Shown here: in pieces, positions 8,938 to 17,887 of the stretch
Layout of the letters: every line of letters begins with the position of its first letter
How positions within the stretch are numbered: the stretch's first letter is position 1
DNA from: Pseudomonas fluorescens
Lineage (GTDB): Bacteria > Pseudomonadota > Gammaproteobacteria > Pseudomonadales > Pseudomonadaceae
Length of the DNA: 64,000 nucleotides
Direction: 5' to 3'
Assembly (NCBI RefSeq): GCF_018614655.1
Contig: NZ_JAGGOG010000018.1
Location: forward strand, 164,493 to 228,492
Translations under genes and position numbers: made by a program
Notes under the pieces: generated by a model
Databases searched by the model: none
Seen by the model: only the letters and a program-made list of their open reading frames with translations
Told to the model about the DNA's origin: nothing

Positions 8938-9405
8938 TCAAGACTGAGCGCGAGCCTGGTTACGCAGGGCTTTCACCTGATCATGATTGCGCTGCACGCC
9001 ATGATACTGACGCTCCACCAGATCACGAATGCCCAGCAGGTTGTGCTTGTTGATCTTCTCGATCGCTTCTTTATAAGCCTTCAGCGCATGGTCTTCACCG
9101 CGTTCGGCTTCGTTCAACACAGCCTCTTCATCCTTGCCGGTCACCATCGACTTCACGTCGACCCAGCCACGGTGTAATGCGCCCGCGACGCTACCGGAGT
9201 TTTCCGGATCTCCGCCCAAGGCCTTGACCGCGGTCTGCAATTCAGCAGCGGCAGTGGCGCAATCAACGGCGCGTTTGGCAAACAGCGCTTTAAGCTCTGG
9301 ATGCTTGATATCTTCGGCGCAGGTCTTGAAGCCTTCCTGGCCGTCCTTGCTGGTCTCGATCAGGTCATTGAGTACGGAAATCGACTCTTTATTGATATCA
9401 GTCAT
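8938..9405 (-). CDS. PA2169-family four-helix-bundle protein (DUF2383)
   Basis: A 155-residue, all-helical, soluble protein. The sequence matches the PA2169/DUF2383 family: N-terminal SVLNDLIETSKDGQEGF, then conserved Glu and His residues in helix-forming stretches (ERGEDHALKAY near 101-111, QRNHDQVKALR near the end). The fold is ferritin-like and family members respond to stress, but no reaction is established. Monocistronic, closed by the shared terminator. Confidence 0.85.
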   Translation of the reverse strand: MTDINKESISVLNDLIETSKDGQEGFKTCAEDIKHPELKALFAKRAVDCATAAAELQTAVKALGGDPENSGSVAGALHRGWVDVKSMVTGKDEEAVLNEAERGEDHALKAYKEAIEKINKHNLLGIRDLVERQYHGVQRNHDQVKALRNQARAQS

Positions 9406-9611
9406 TTTTCAATTCCTTCGCGGGTTATGGAACTTACCCTTACTAATTGCAGTGCTCGTGCCAGGTCTTTGAAAACACCTTAATCGTTAATTATCAATAA
9501 GTTAAAACAACACTAAAAATCTGTATCCGCTTTTTTTGCATGATCTGTCATTTGGCCTGCATGCAGAATGCCTGTATTTTCCAAGCCATCGACTCAAACG
9601 CCAGAAGCCCA

Positions 9612-9848
9612 ATGAACCCTGAAAAACTTGAACTGCTGATCACCCGTGAAATGCCCTTCGGCAAGTACAAGGGACGGATCATCGCCGACCTGCCGGGTCC
9701 CTATCTGAATTGGTTCGCCCGTGAAGGTTTTCCTCACGGTGAACTGGGCGGTCTCCTGGCGCTGATGCAAGAGATCGACCACAACGGCCTCTCCGAATTG
9801 CTGGAACCACTGCGCGCCAAACACGGCAAGCCCGCCCCCCGCCACTAA
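9612..9848 (+). CDS. DUF3820 family protein
   Basis: A 78-residue protein beginning MNPEKLELLITREMPFGKYKG. The MPFGKYKG...LPGPYLNWFAREGFP pattern is the DUF3820 signature ('putative quorum-sensing-regulated virulence factor' in databases). No enzyme motif is visible. The internal ATG is used as start because conservation begins there; an upstream in-frame ATG adds 24 unlike residues. It is followed by an aminotransferase gene after 10 bp, probably in one transcript. Confidence 0.85.
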   Translation: MNPEKLELLITREMPFGKYKGRIIADLPGPYLNWFAREGFPHGELGGLLALMQEIDHNGLSELLEPLRAKHGKPAPRH

Positions 9849-9858
9849 GAGCCTGAGC

Positions 9859-11037
9859 ATGCAACGGAACGCACAAGACGAAACTCACTGGCAAACCATC
9901 GCCCAGCGCTATGACCTGGAACCCGGCCCTATCAACCTGGAAAACGGGTACTTCGGGCGCATGAGCCGTGCAGTACTTGAGCAGTACCAGGACAATATTG
10001 CCTTCATCAATCGCAGCAATTCGATCTATGCGCGCCAGCGGTACGAGCAGGGCGAAAACGTCGCGGTCCGTAACCAGCTGGCGCATTTGCTGGACGCCGA
10101 CCCCGAAGCTATCGCCCTCACCCGCTGCGCCTCCGACGCGCTGCAATCGCTGATCCGCAATTACAACCGCTTGCAGGCGGGCGATCAGGTGCTGATCAGC
10201 GACCTGGAATACGACACCGTGAAAGGCGCCATGCGCTGGCTGGCGCGCCACCGTGGGGTAGAGGTGATCGAAATTTCCCACCAACACCCGGCCAGTTTCG
10301 ACAGCCTGGTGCAAACCTATCGCGACGCCTTCGTGAGTTACCCTCGCCTCAAATTACTGGCCCTGACCTACGTCACCCATCGTACCGGCCTGGTGATGCC
10401 GGTGGAGGCCATCGCGAGCGCCGCTCGGGAACACGGGATCGATGTGATCCTCGATGGCGCGCACGCCCTGGGCCAGATCGAATTCAACCTGGCCCAACTG
10501 GGTATCGCCTTTGCGGGTTTCAACCTGCACAAGTGGATCGGTGCACCGTTGACACTGGGCTTTATCTATATCGACCCGCAGCGGTTGGCGGATATTGATC
10601 CGGACATGGGCGAGTTCCACTACCCGGCCACCGATGTACGCGCTCGTACGCCCTATAGCACGCCGAATATCCCGGCACTGATGACCTTGCCGCTGGTGTT
10701 CGAGGAGCATCGCGCGTTGGGCGGCGCCAAGGCCAAAGGCGCCCGGCTCAACTACCTGCGGGATTTGTGGGTGCGTGAGGTGCGGCAGTTGCCGGGGGTT
10801 GAAGTGCTGACGCCGGATGATCCACGCCTGTATTGCGCGATTACGTCGTTCAAGTTCACCGGGCAGGTGGATCAGCAAGTGATGGTGGATCGCTTGCTCA
10901 AGGAGTACGACCTGTTTACCACGACCCGCAGCGGCGCCTCGTTTGGCAGTTGTATTCGGGTGACGCCCGGGTTTGTGACTTCAGCGGCGGACATCCGTGT
11001 TCTGATCAAAGCCATTACCGAGTTGGCCACGAACTAA
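9859..11037 (+). CDS. PLP-dependent aminotransferase class V-fold enzyme
   Basis: A 392-residue fold-type I PLP enzyme resembling isopenicillin-N epimerase and cysteine desulfurase relatives. Lys225 in FNLHKWIGAPL is the expected Schiff-base lysine; the DGAHALGQ motif gives Asp199 for the pyridine nitrogen and His202. There is no Cys-containing desulfurase loop I can recognise near the C-terminus, so sulfur transfer is unlikely. The substrate is unknown. It follows the DUF3820 gene closely. Confidence 0.85.
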   Translation: MQRNAQDETHWQTIAQRYDLEPGPINLENGYFGRMSRAVLEQYQDNIAFINRSNSIYARQRYEQGENVAVRNQLAHLLDADPEAIALTRCASDALQSLIRNYNRLQAGDQVLISDLEYDTVKGAMRWLARHRGVEVIEISHQHPASFDSLVQTYRDAFVSYPRLKLLALTYVTHRTGLVMPVEAIASAAREHGIDVILDGAHALGQIEFNLAQLGIAFAGFNLHKWIGAPLTLGFIYIDPQRLADIDPDMGEFHYPATDVRARTPYSTPNIPALMTLPLVFEEHRALGGAKAKGARLNYLRDLWVREVRQLPGVEVLTPDDPRLYCAITSFKFTGQVDQQVMVDRLLKEYDLFTTTRSGASFGSCIRVTPGFVTSAADIRVLIKAITELATN

Positions 11038-11061
11038 CTCCCTGCCCCACCTCCACTCCCA

Positions 11062-11170
11062 TAGCAGCTGCAGAGCCTTGGCGAGGCGGCGTTGACAGCA
11101 ACGCCGTATCAAACAGGCGCGAGACCAAGTCAAGCCCTACGCAGCCTCGCCAAGGCTCGACAGCTGCTAC
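11062..11170. repeat. Palindromic intergenic repeat
   Basis: Near-perfect 30-bp arms (GTAGCAGCTGTCGAGCCTTG-type) around a 48-bp centre. The layout matches the other REP-like palindromes here but with a different arm sequence. It separates the aminotransferase gene from eda. Confidence 0.8.
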
Positions 11171-11201
11171 GAACATCACCCTCTTGGTTTTTTCAGCAGG
11201 C

Positions 11202-11234
11202 AAAAAAAAGCGGTACACCGACCAAGTGCACCGC
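11202..11234 (-). terminator. Terminator of the zwf-pgl-eda operon
   Basis: On the minus strand an imperfect stem GCGGTGCAC...GTGTACCGC is followed by eight T. It lies about 44 bp past the eda stop. Confidence 0.8.
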
Positions 11235-11277
11235 AAAAATGCCGTTAAGCACAGCAACAACGATTCGGTAAATCCAA

Positions 11278-11943
11278 TCAGTCCAGCAGCGCCAGCGCCT
11301 GTGCGGTGACTTCCTGGATGCGCGCCCAGTCGCCGTTCTTGATCCACTCCGGATCAAGCATCCAGCTACCGCCCACGCACATCACGTTTTTCAACGCCAT
11401 GTAGCTCTTGATATTGGCCGGGCCAACGCCGCCAGTCGGGCAGAATTTCACTTCGCCGAACGGGCCGCCCAGGGCCTTGATCGCGGCGACGCCACCACTG
11501 ACTTCCGCCGGGAACAGCTTGAAGCGGCGATAACCCAGGCCATAGCCTTCCATGATGCCCGACGCATTGCTGATACCTGGCAGCAGTGGGATGGGGCTGT
11601 GCACCGAGGCTTCCAGCAGGTCACGGGTAATGCCTGGGGTGACGATAAATTGCGAGCCTGCGACTTCTGCCGCTTCGAGCATGGTGCGATCCAGCACAGT
11701 GCCAGCGCCAGTGCACAACTCCGGACGCTGCTCACGCAACACCTGGATGGCCTTGAGGCCGAACTGCGAGCGCAGGGTCACTTCCAGTGCAGTCAAGCCA
11801 CCGGCCGCCAGGGCATCGGCCAGTGGCAGAATGTCCTGTTCACGGGCAATGGTGATCACGGGCAGGATCCGCGCCTTAGCGCAGAGACTGTCGATCAAGG
11901 CAACTTTGTCCGCCATGGAAACGGTAGGTTGAGGGCTTTTCAT
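11278..11943 (-). CDS. eda: KDPG/KHG aldolase
   Basis: Splits 2-keto-3-deoxy-6-phosphogluconate to pyruvate and glyceraldehyde 3-phosphate, the last Entner-Doudoroff step. 221 residues with LEVTLRS (catalytic Glu), CTGAGTVL, the Schiff-base Lys in RRFKLFPAE, and FCPTGGV phosphate-binding loop. The ATG at 11943 is preferred: AAGGAT lies about 10 bp before it, whereas the upstream in-frame ATGs (11970, 11964) overlap the pgl stop and lack a ribosome site. Third gene of zwf-pgl-eda; edd is not in this window. Confidence 0.95.
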   Translation of the reverse strand: MKSPQPTVSMADKVALIDSLCAKARILPVITIAREQDILPLADALAAGGLTALEVTLRSQFGLKAIQVLREQRPELCTGAGTVLDRTMLEAAEVAGSQFIVTPGITRDLLEASVHSPIPLLPGISNASGIMEGYGLGYRRFKLFPAEVSGGVAAIKALGGPFGEVKFCPTGGVGPANIKSYMALKNVMCVGGSWMLDPEWIKNGDWARIQEVTAQALALLD

Positions 11944-11960
11944 CGCGGCTGATCCTTGGC

Positions 11961-12674
11961 TCATGGGCACCAGTAAATCTCTAAAGTAGGTTGCAAAAAC
12001 GCCCGAACCGGCATGGCAGCAACATCGTCACTGGCCAGTGCTTCGCTCAGGGTGGTGAGTTTCGAACTGCCGGAAATCGACAATACGGTGTAATTGGCCG
12101 TGCCCAGCAGCGCACGACTCATGGTCAGACGCTGATGAGGCACGGTCGGTGCCAGCATCGGCCAGCATCGGCGGCTGCCGTCCGGCTTCAAGGCCTCCAG
12201 CAGATTCGGGCTGTTGGGGAACAGCGATGCGGTATGACCGTCATCCCCCATGCCCAGCACCAGCACATCAATCGCCGGCAACTCTGCCAACTGACGGTCG
12301 GCCAGTTCGGCGGCGTCTTCAAGATTGGCGGCAACGTGGTACAGGCTCAAAAACTTCGCCTTGGCCGCCGGGCCTTGCAGCAGGTATTTCTTCAGAAGGC
12401 CGGCGTTGCTGTCGGCGTGTTCCACCGGTACCCAGCGCTCGTCGGCCAGGGTGATGGTCACCCTGGACCAGTCCAGGCCTTGTTTGGCCAGGTTCTGGAA
12501 AAACGCCACCGGACTGCGACCGCCGGACACCACCAGCACCGCTTCGCCACGGGCACTGATGGCCGCGCGCAGTTGTTCAGCCACGTCATTGGCCAAGCCT
12601 TCGGCCAGCAGCACCGGGTTACGGTACTCATGAGCGCTGACACCCTGAGGCAGTTTCAATTCAGATATCGCCAT
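11961..12674 (-). CDS. pgl: 6-phosphogluconolactonase
   Basis: Hydrolyses 6-phosphogluconolactone made by Zwf. 237 residues (DevB type) with the motifs LVVSGGRSPVAFF, TLADERWVP and LGMGDDGHTASLFP, the last holding the catalytic-site Asp and His. The ATG at 12674 has GGGAGGT seven bases upstream and overlaps the zwf end by 14 bp, indicating translational coupling. It sits between zwf and eda in the usual Pseudomonas order. Confidence 0.95.
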   Translation of the reverse strand: MAISELKLPQGVSAHEYRNPVLLAEGLANDVAEQLRAAISARGEAVLVVSGGRSPVAFFQNLAKQGLDWSRVTITLADERWVPVEHADSNAGLLKKYLLQGPAAKAKFLSLYHVAANLEDAAELADRQLAELPAIDVLVLGMGDDGHTASLFPNSPNLLEALKPDGSRRCWPMLAPTVPHQRLTMSRALLGTANYTVLSISGSSKLTTLSEALASDDVAAMPVRAFLQPTLEIYWCP

Positions 12675-14127
12675 ACCAAGACCTCCCATCCCGCGTGATC
12701 AGTGCAATGGAGCTCATCGGCCCCCAGGAACCCGCCGCATACGGCTTGGGCGCATCACCGGACTTTTTCCACCCGGCGATCAACTGGTCACACCACTTCC
12801 ACGCGGCTTCGATTTCATCTTTACGGACAAACAGGTTCTGATTGCCGCGCATCACTTCCAGCAACAACCGCTCGTAGGCATCGGGAATTCGTGCACTGCG
12901 ATAGGTGTCGGAAAAATTCAGTTGCAGTGGCCCGCTGCGCAGTTGCATGCCCTTGTCCAGGCCTTGCTCCTTGGTCATCACGCGCAAGGAAATACCTTCG
13001 TCCGGCTGCAGGCGGATGATCAGCTTGTTGCTGATCTGCAAGCGCTGCTCGGGGGCGAAGATGTAGTGGGAAGGTTCCTTGAAGTGAATGACAATCTGCG
13101 ACAGCTTGTCCGGCATACGCTTGCCGGTACGTAGGTAAAACGGCACGCCGGCCCAGCGCCAGTTGCGGATATCCGCGCGTAAGGCAACGAAGGTTTCGGT
13201 GTCGCTCTGGGTGTTGGAATTCTCTTCTTCCAGGTAACCCGGCACCGGTTTGCCGGCGCTGTAACCGGCGATGTATTGGCCGCGCACCACTTGGGTGGTC
13301 AGGCCTTCCGGGCTGATGGGCGCCAGGGCCTTGAGCACCTTGACCTTCTCGTCGCGGATGCTGTCGGCGGACAAATCGGCCGGCGGGTCCATCGCGATCA
13401 GGCAAAGCAGTTGCAGCAGGTGATTCTGGATCATGTCCCGCAACTGGCCGGCCTTGTCGAAGTAACCCCAGCGGCCTTCGATACCGACCTTCTCGGCCAC
13501 GGTGATTTCCACGTGGGAGATGTAGTTCTGGTTCCACTGGGTTTCGAACAGACTGTTGGCAAATCGCAGGGCGATCAGGTTCTGGACGGTCTCTTTGCCC
13601 AGGTAATGGTCGATACGGTAGGTGCGGTTTTCCGGGAAAAACTGCGCCACGGCATCGTTGACCTTGCGCGAAGACTCCAGGTCCGAACCGATGGGCTTTT
13701 CCAGGACGACCCGGGTGTTTTCCGCCAGGCCGACCTTGGACAGGTTCTCGCAGATCGCGCCGTACACCGCCGCAGGCGTGGCGAAGTAGGCGATCAGACG
13801 CTGCTCGGTACCGGCCTTCTCGGCCAGGGCGACGTAGTCGTCAGCCTTCATGAAGTCGACGTGCAGGTAGCTCAGGCGCGCCAGGAAGCGTTGGGCAACA
13901 GCTTCATCCAGCTCCTTGCCAACGTATTTGCGTAATTCTTGATCAATGTGGGCCAGGTGCTGTTGCTCGGAGCCGGCTTCCCGGGCCAGGGCCAGGATGC
14001 GGGTGTCGTCGTGCAAGAGCCCGGCGCCATCGAGTTGATAGAGGGCAGGAAATAACTTGCGCAGCGCCAGATCACCCAAGGCGCCAAACAGGGCAAAGGT
14101 GCAGGGTTCTACGGTTATCGAAGGCAT
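12661..14127 (-). CDS. zwf: Glucose-6-phosphate 1-dehydrogenase
   Basis: Oxidises glucose 6-phosphate to the lactone with NAD(P)+. 488 residues, normal length. FGALGDLA (residues 14-21) is the dinucleotide fingerprint, EKPIG at 143-147 and the active-site RIDHYLGKE at 171-179 are intact. First gene of zwf-pgl-eda and divergent from hexR. A HexR-type operator lies 66 bp upstream of the start codon, so the operon should be derepressed when KDPG binds HexR. Confidence 0.96.
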   Translation of the reverse strand: MPSITVEPCTFALFGALGDLALRKLFPALYQLDGAGLLHDDTRILALAREAGSEQQHLAHIDQELRKYVGKELDEAVAQRFLARLSYLHVDFMKADDYVALAEKAGTEQRLIAYFATPAAVYGAICENLSKVGLAENTRVVLEKPIGSDLESSRKVNDAVAQFFPENRTYRIDHYLGKETVQNLIALRFANSLFETQWNQNYISHVEITVAEKVGIEGRWGYFDKAGQLRDMIQNHLLQLLCLIAMDPPADLSADSIRDEKVKVLKALAPISPEGLTTQVVRGQYIAGYSAGKPVPGYLEEENSNTQSDTETFVALRADIRNWRWAGVPFYLRTGKRMPDKLSQIVIHFKEPSHYIFAPEQRLQISNKLIIRLQPDEGISLRVMTKEQGLDKGMQLRSGPLQLNFSDTYRSARIPDAYERLLLEVMRGNQNLFVRKDEIEAAWKWCDQLIAGWKKSGDAPKPYAAGSWGPMSSIALITRDGRSWYGDI

Positions 14128-14192
14128 GATGTTTGTTCTTTTATCAAGTTAAGCTACAAATACCTTTTTTCAAGGCATCACTCAAGGAAAAA

Positions 14193-14211
14193 TGTAGTAA
14201 TAACCACAACA
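14193..14211. promoter_or_regulatory. HexR operator between zwf and hexR
   Basis: TGTAGT-N7-ACAACA, a near-perfect inverted repeat; read on the zwf strand it is TGTTGT-N7-ACTACA, close to the TTGT-N7/8-ACAA pattern known for HexR in P. putida. The position between the divergent genes allows control of both. Confidence 0.75.
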
Positions 14212-14336
14212 TTTTCCCGAAATACGCATTGCGAGTGGTGGTGTTGAACTACCCTCAGTAGGATAGGCCACCGCAAAGGGCCACTCGTCGATTGGTTGAC
14301 GACCCTTATTTGCATCGTCGCCCTAAGGAAACATGA

Positions 14337-15206
14337 ATGGACCGCGTGCGAAATCTTCTGGAACAGATCCAGAAACGCCTCGAAGAACTGAACAAGGCCG
14401 AGCGAAAAGTCGCCGAGGTCATCCTGCTCAACCCGCAGCAGGCGACCCGCTTCTCTATCGCCGCCCTCGCCCAAGCCGCATCGGTCAGCGAACCGACGGT
14501 CAACCGCTTCTGCCGCTCGTTCGGCGTCAGTGGTTACCCTGAACTCAAATTGCAGCTGGCGCAAAGCCTGGCCAGCGGCGCAGCGTACGTCAGTCGTGCG
14601 GTGGAGGCCGATGATAACCCCGAGGCCTACACCCAGAAGATCTTTGGCAGTGCCATCGCGTCACTGGACGCCGCCTGCCAGGCGCTGGACCCGAACCTGA
14701 TCAGCAAAGCCGTGGATTTGCTGATCCAGGCCCGGCAGATTCACTTTTTCGGCCTCGGTGCTTCAGCGCCAGTGGCCATGGATGCCCTGCACAAGTTTTT
14801 CCGCTTCAACCTGGCGGTGACGGCCCATGCTGATGTGCTGATGCAACGAATGATCGCGTCGGTGGCCCACACGGGCGAGCTGTTCGTGATTATTTCCTAC
14901 ACCGGGCGTACCCGCGAACTGGTGGAAGTGGCGCGTATCGCCCGGGAAAACGGTGCTTCGGTATTGGGCGTGACTGCCGAGAACTCGCCACTGGCCAAGG
15001 CCAGTACGGTGAGCCTGAACATTCCATTGCCGGAAGACACCGACATCTACATGCCGATGACTTCGCGGATCATTCAGCTGACAGTGCTGGATGTGCTGGC
15101 AACGGGCATGACCTTGCGTCGCGGGGTGGACTTCCAGCCGCATTTGCGCAAGATCAAAGAAAGCTTGAATGACAGCCGATATCCGGTGGGGGATGAGTTT
15201 AACTAA
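14337..15206 (+). CDS. hexR: HexR, RpiR/MurR-family regulator of glucose catabolism
   Basis: Represses zwf and other Entner-Doudoroff genes and responds to KDPG. 289 residues: N-terminal RpiR helix-turn-helix (IAALAQAASVSEPTVNRFCR, about residues 40-59) and C-terminal SIS domain (IHFFGLGASAPVAMDALHKF and VIISYTGRTRELVEVAR) that binds sugar phosphate. AAGGA precedes the ATG. It is divergent from zwf with the operator in between, as in P. putida and P. aeruginosa. Confidence 0.95.
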   Translation: MDRVRNLLEQIQKRLEELNKAERKVAEVILLNPQQATRFSIAALAQAASVSEPTVNRFCRSFGVSGYPELKLQLAQSLASGAAYVSRAVEADDNPEAYTQKIFGSAIASLDAACQALDPNLISKAVDLLIQARQIHFFGLGASAPVAMDALHKFFRFNLAVTAHADVLMQRMIASVAHTGELFVIISYTGRTRELVEVARIARENGASVLGVTAENSPLAKASTVSLNIPLPEDTDIYMPMTSRIIQLTVLDVLATGMTLRRGVDFQPHLRKIKESLNDSRYPVGDEFN

Positions 15207-15237
15207 GGCAGCCCAAAAGCCTGGGTGAGTCGGACTC

Positions 15238-15369
15238 TGTGGCGAGCGGGCTTGCCCGCGTTGGGCTGCGCAGCAGCCCCATTAAAGCCGCCGCGTTTCT
15301 TCAGTTAGAACAAGGAGGATGGCTCTGGGGCCGCTTCGCAGCCCAACGCGGGCAAGCCCGCTCGCCACA
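15238..15369. repeat. REPIN-type inverted repeat
   Basis: Same element as at 563-693: TGTGGCGAGCGGGCTTGCCC in both orientations, each followed by CGCGTTGGGCTGC-type sequence, with a different centre. It lies between convergent hexR and the mutarotase gene. Confidence 0.85.
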
Positions 15370-15389
15370 AAAAGCCACCTCGGTCTGGA

Positions 15390-16235
15390 TCAAACCCCAG
15401 CCCTGGCCTGCAAACTCAAATGCGCCCGCTCCCCCGGCGCCAGGCTCGCGCCCGCCATCGCCGACTCAACGCAGACAAATCCCGACGCCTCGTTAAAGCT
15501 TACGCCCAGCAGCGGCCGGCTGCCCGGGTGCCACACCACCGTGTCGGCGCTGTCGCCGGTATCGATGCACAGCTCGCGCTGCCAGGCGTGGTCCTTGAGC
15601 TGCAATTCACCGTCATGCTGGAACACCCGCTGGCAACCGCCATCCACGCGCAGCTCACCTTCCTGCTGGCAAACCTGGCGATTGAGCTGGTCATAACCTT
15701 GCGCCCCGTCGAGTCCAGACAGCGCTACCTCATCAACATGACCAATACGCCAGTAAGCGTGCAAGGCATGACTCAACTGGCACGGCAACTCGTCTTGATG
15801 CTCGGTGCTCAGGCGCAGTTCCAGGGTTTCGCCCAAGTGTGCATGCAAGTCCACTTGCCAATCACACAGCTGCAATCGCCAGTGCAGGCGTACGCCATCG
15901 TCCTCGGTGCTGCTGTCGAGCAGTTTCCAGTCGATCAGGCGCGCCCAACCGTGGGATGGCCAGGCGTTTTCACTGGGATGGCGGCCATACCACGGCCAGC
16001 ACACCGGCACGCCACCACGAATGGCGCCGACTTGCGGCCACTTGGCGGCACACCACAGCCAGGGTCTCTGGCCCGTGGGCTGAAAGTGCAGCAATTGCGC
16101 GCCCTGGCGACTGAACACCGCCTGGCACAGGGGGTGGTCAATCACCAACACGTCGCGCATCTGAAAGCGCTCCCAGGCGAACACCGGACGCTCGCGCAGA
16201 GATTTGAAAAAGCGTTGCAGCGGATGCTCATGCAT
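15390..16235 (-). CDS. D-hexose-6-phosphate mutarotase (aldose-1-epimerase-like)
   Basis: Probably interconverts alpha and beta anomers of glucose 6-phosphate, feeding Zwf. The 281-residue protein resembles the YeaD type of aldose-1-epimerase-fold enzymes: GGVPVCWPWYGRHP (residues about 75-88), SHGWARLIDW, SHALHAYWRIG with the expected catalytic His, and a late Glu in SFNEASGFVCVE. No signal peptide. It occupies the slot between hexR and oprB as in P. aeruginosa. A terminator-bearing gap separates it from oprB. Confidence 0.88.
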   Translation of the reverse strand: MHEHPLQRFFKSLRERPVFAWERFQMRDVLVIDHPLCQAVFSRQGAQLLHFQPTGQRPWLWCAAKWPQVGAIRGGVPVCWPWYGRHPSENAWPSHGWARLIDWKLLDSSTEDDGVRLHWRLQLCDWQVDLHAHLGETLELRLSTEHQDELPCQLSHALHAYWRIGHVDEVALSGLDGAQGYDQLNRQVCQQEGELRVDGGCQRVFQHDGELQLKDHAWQRELCIDTGDSADTVVWHPGSRPLLGVSFNEASGFVCVESAMAGASLAPGERAHLSLQARAGV

Positions 16236-16267
16236 GTGCCACGGTCCTGATTATCACAGTGCAACCC

Positions 16268-16297
16268 AAAAAAAAGCGGATAGCCATGGCTACCCGC
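16268..16297 (-). terminator. Rho-independent terminator of oprB
   Basis: Minus strand: GCGGGTAGCCATGGCTATCCGC hairpin with one mismatch pair followed by eight T, 38 bp past the oprB stop. Confidence 0.88.
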
Positions 16298-16335
16298 AAA
16301 ATGCGCACAGAGAGAAGGAGCTTATCGCAACAGCG

Positions 16336-17685
16336 TTAGAACACCGACTGAATTTTCAGACCGGCAACCAAGGCGTTGTCGACTTTATCCACGCCACCTG
16401 GGTGGGTGATGTATTGCAGGTTAGGACGCACGGTCAGCCAGTTGGTGACGTGGAAGCCATAGTTGAGTTCGTAGTTGTACTCAGTGCTTCGCAGCGGCAT
16501 GTAACCGGCCTGATCGTAGTCGGTGAAGCCGCCGGACGCGTTGATCAACTCAGCATTTTTCTTCACATCATCGTTGACATGGATACGGGCAAAACCGATA
16601 CCGATGTCATCCTTTGGACGTGCGTCGAATGGACCTTTGTACACAAACATCAGCGACTGGTAGTTGTCGATGAAGTTGGTGTCCTTGTCGTGGAAGGTCG
16701 CGTTCGCCGCAACGTTCAGACCGCGGGAGGCGTCGCCGTTGTGGGTAGTGAGTTGCTGTTGCACCACGCCCCAGTAGCCGCTCTTGCTGTTGCGTACGCG
16801 GTAAGGGTTACCGGTGGCACCCGCATCCTGGCCGTTCACGTCTTCACGGACGTCATTGGCGTCGGCCGTGCTCTTGTAGTAACCCACACGGTATTCGCCC
16901 GGCAGGCCGTTGACCTTCGGCGACCAGACCAATTCGACTGGCAAGACGGTGCCTTTGGTACCACTGCCGCTGAGTTTGAAGCCGTTACCGTGTTCAGTCT
17001 GCGATGGGTTCTGATTGTACGCACCGATCTGGGCATACAACTCAGGCGTGATGTTGTACTTCACGCGCAACGCCGCCTGCATGACCGGCCAGTTGTACCA
17101 GATGTTGGTTGCCCAGTTACCCACTTGGGAGCCACAGAACGCCAGGTTCTGGAATTCACATGGGAAGGTGTTGAAGTCTTCGCCTTCACCGAAGTAACCG
17201 GCCTTCACGTCCAGTTTGCCGTCGAGGAACTGATGCTGGATCCACAACTGGGTCAGACGCACCATGTGGCCACGACCATAGACTTCCTGCGAGGAACTCA
17301 AGGTGCCGGCACGCGGATCACCAACGCGGTCATTGGAGATATTTTGACCGTTACGGTTTGTGAGCTGGATCTTGGCCTGGGTGTTATCCCAGCCCCACAG
17401 CTTTTGCAGGTCCAGCGCCACCCCTAGACCGAACTGGTCAGAGTAACGACCGGTCTTGTCATCGTTGTAACCGCCGTGGGCGTTGTAGCCCATTTCCCCT
17501 ACGTAGTCAGCCTTGATATCGATACCTTGCTCGATCAGCTTGGTACGCTCGCCGCCCCAATCGCCGGTCATCCACTTGGAATCGGCGCTGAACGCATCGG
17601 CCGCCATCGCATTGGCGGACAATACAAAGGCTGCTGCTGCTGACAGTTGGCAGAGCAGCCGGGTGTTGTTGTGTTGCTTTTTCAT
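16336..17685 (-). CDS. oprB: Carbohydrate-selective porin OprB
   Basis: Outer-membrane channel for glucose and related sugars. 449 residues with a signal peptide (charged start, hydrophobic core, likely cut after ANAMA), then WMTGDWGGERTKL, the conserved start of OprB barrels. Alternating beta strands run to the end and the last residue is Phe, as needed for outer-membrane insertion. GAGGAT lies before the ATG. It is downstream of the gts importer genes, from which a REPIN-bearing 200-bp gap separates it, so it may have both readthrough and its own promoter. Confidence 0.95.
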   Translation of the reverse strand: MKKQHNNTRLLCQLSAAAAFVLSANAMAADAFSADSKWMTGDWGGERTKLIEQGIDIKADYVGEMGYNAHGGYNDDKTGRYSDQFGLGVALDLQKLWGWDNTQAKIQLTNRNGQNISNDRVGDPRAGTLSSSQEVYGRGHMVRLTQLWIQHQFLDGKLDVKAGYFGEGEDFNTFPCEFQNLAFCGSQVGNWATNIWYNWPVMQAALRVKYNITPELYAQIGAYNQNPSQTEHGNGFKLSGSGTKGTVLPVELVWSPKVNGLPGEYRVGYYKSTADANDVREDVNGQDAGATGNPYRVRNSKSGYWGVVQQQLTTHNGDASRGLNVAANATFHDKDTNFIDNYQSLMFVYKGPFDARPKDDIGIGFARIHVNDDVKKNAELINASGGFTDYDQAGYMPLRSTEYNYELNYGFHVTNWLTVRPNLQYITHPGGVDKVDNALVAGLKIQSVF

Positions 17686-17782
17686 CCGTACATCCTCGTC
17701 TTTATTGTTATTAAACTGTTTTTATCTAACGCGGGTTACATTTTTTAATTAAAACAACAAGTTAAGCTTTAATTGCATGTCC

Positions 17783-17880
17783 GTAGGAGCGAGCTTGCTC
17801 GCGAAAAACTCAAGCTCACCGCGTTCACCCAGGATGCCCGCGTCATCGTTGACAACCTTCGCGAGCAAGCTCGCTCCTAC
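17783..17880. repeat. REPIN between gtsD and oprB
   Basis: GTAGGAGCGAGCTTGCTCGC arms in opposite orientation with a 50-bp centre. It ends 7 bp past the gtsD stop codon and may protect the gts mRNA 3' end or dampen readthrough into oprB. Confidence 0.85.
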
Positions 17881-17887
17881 AGAGGCA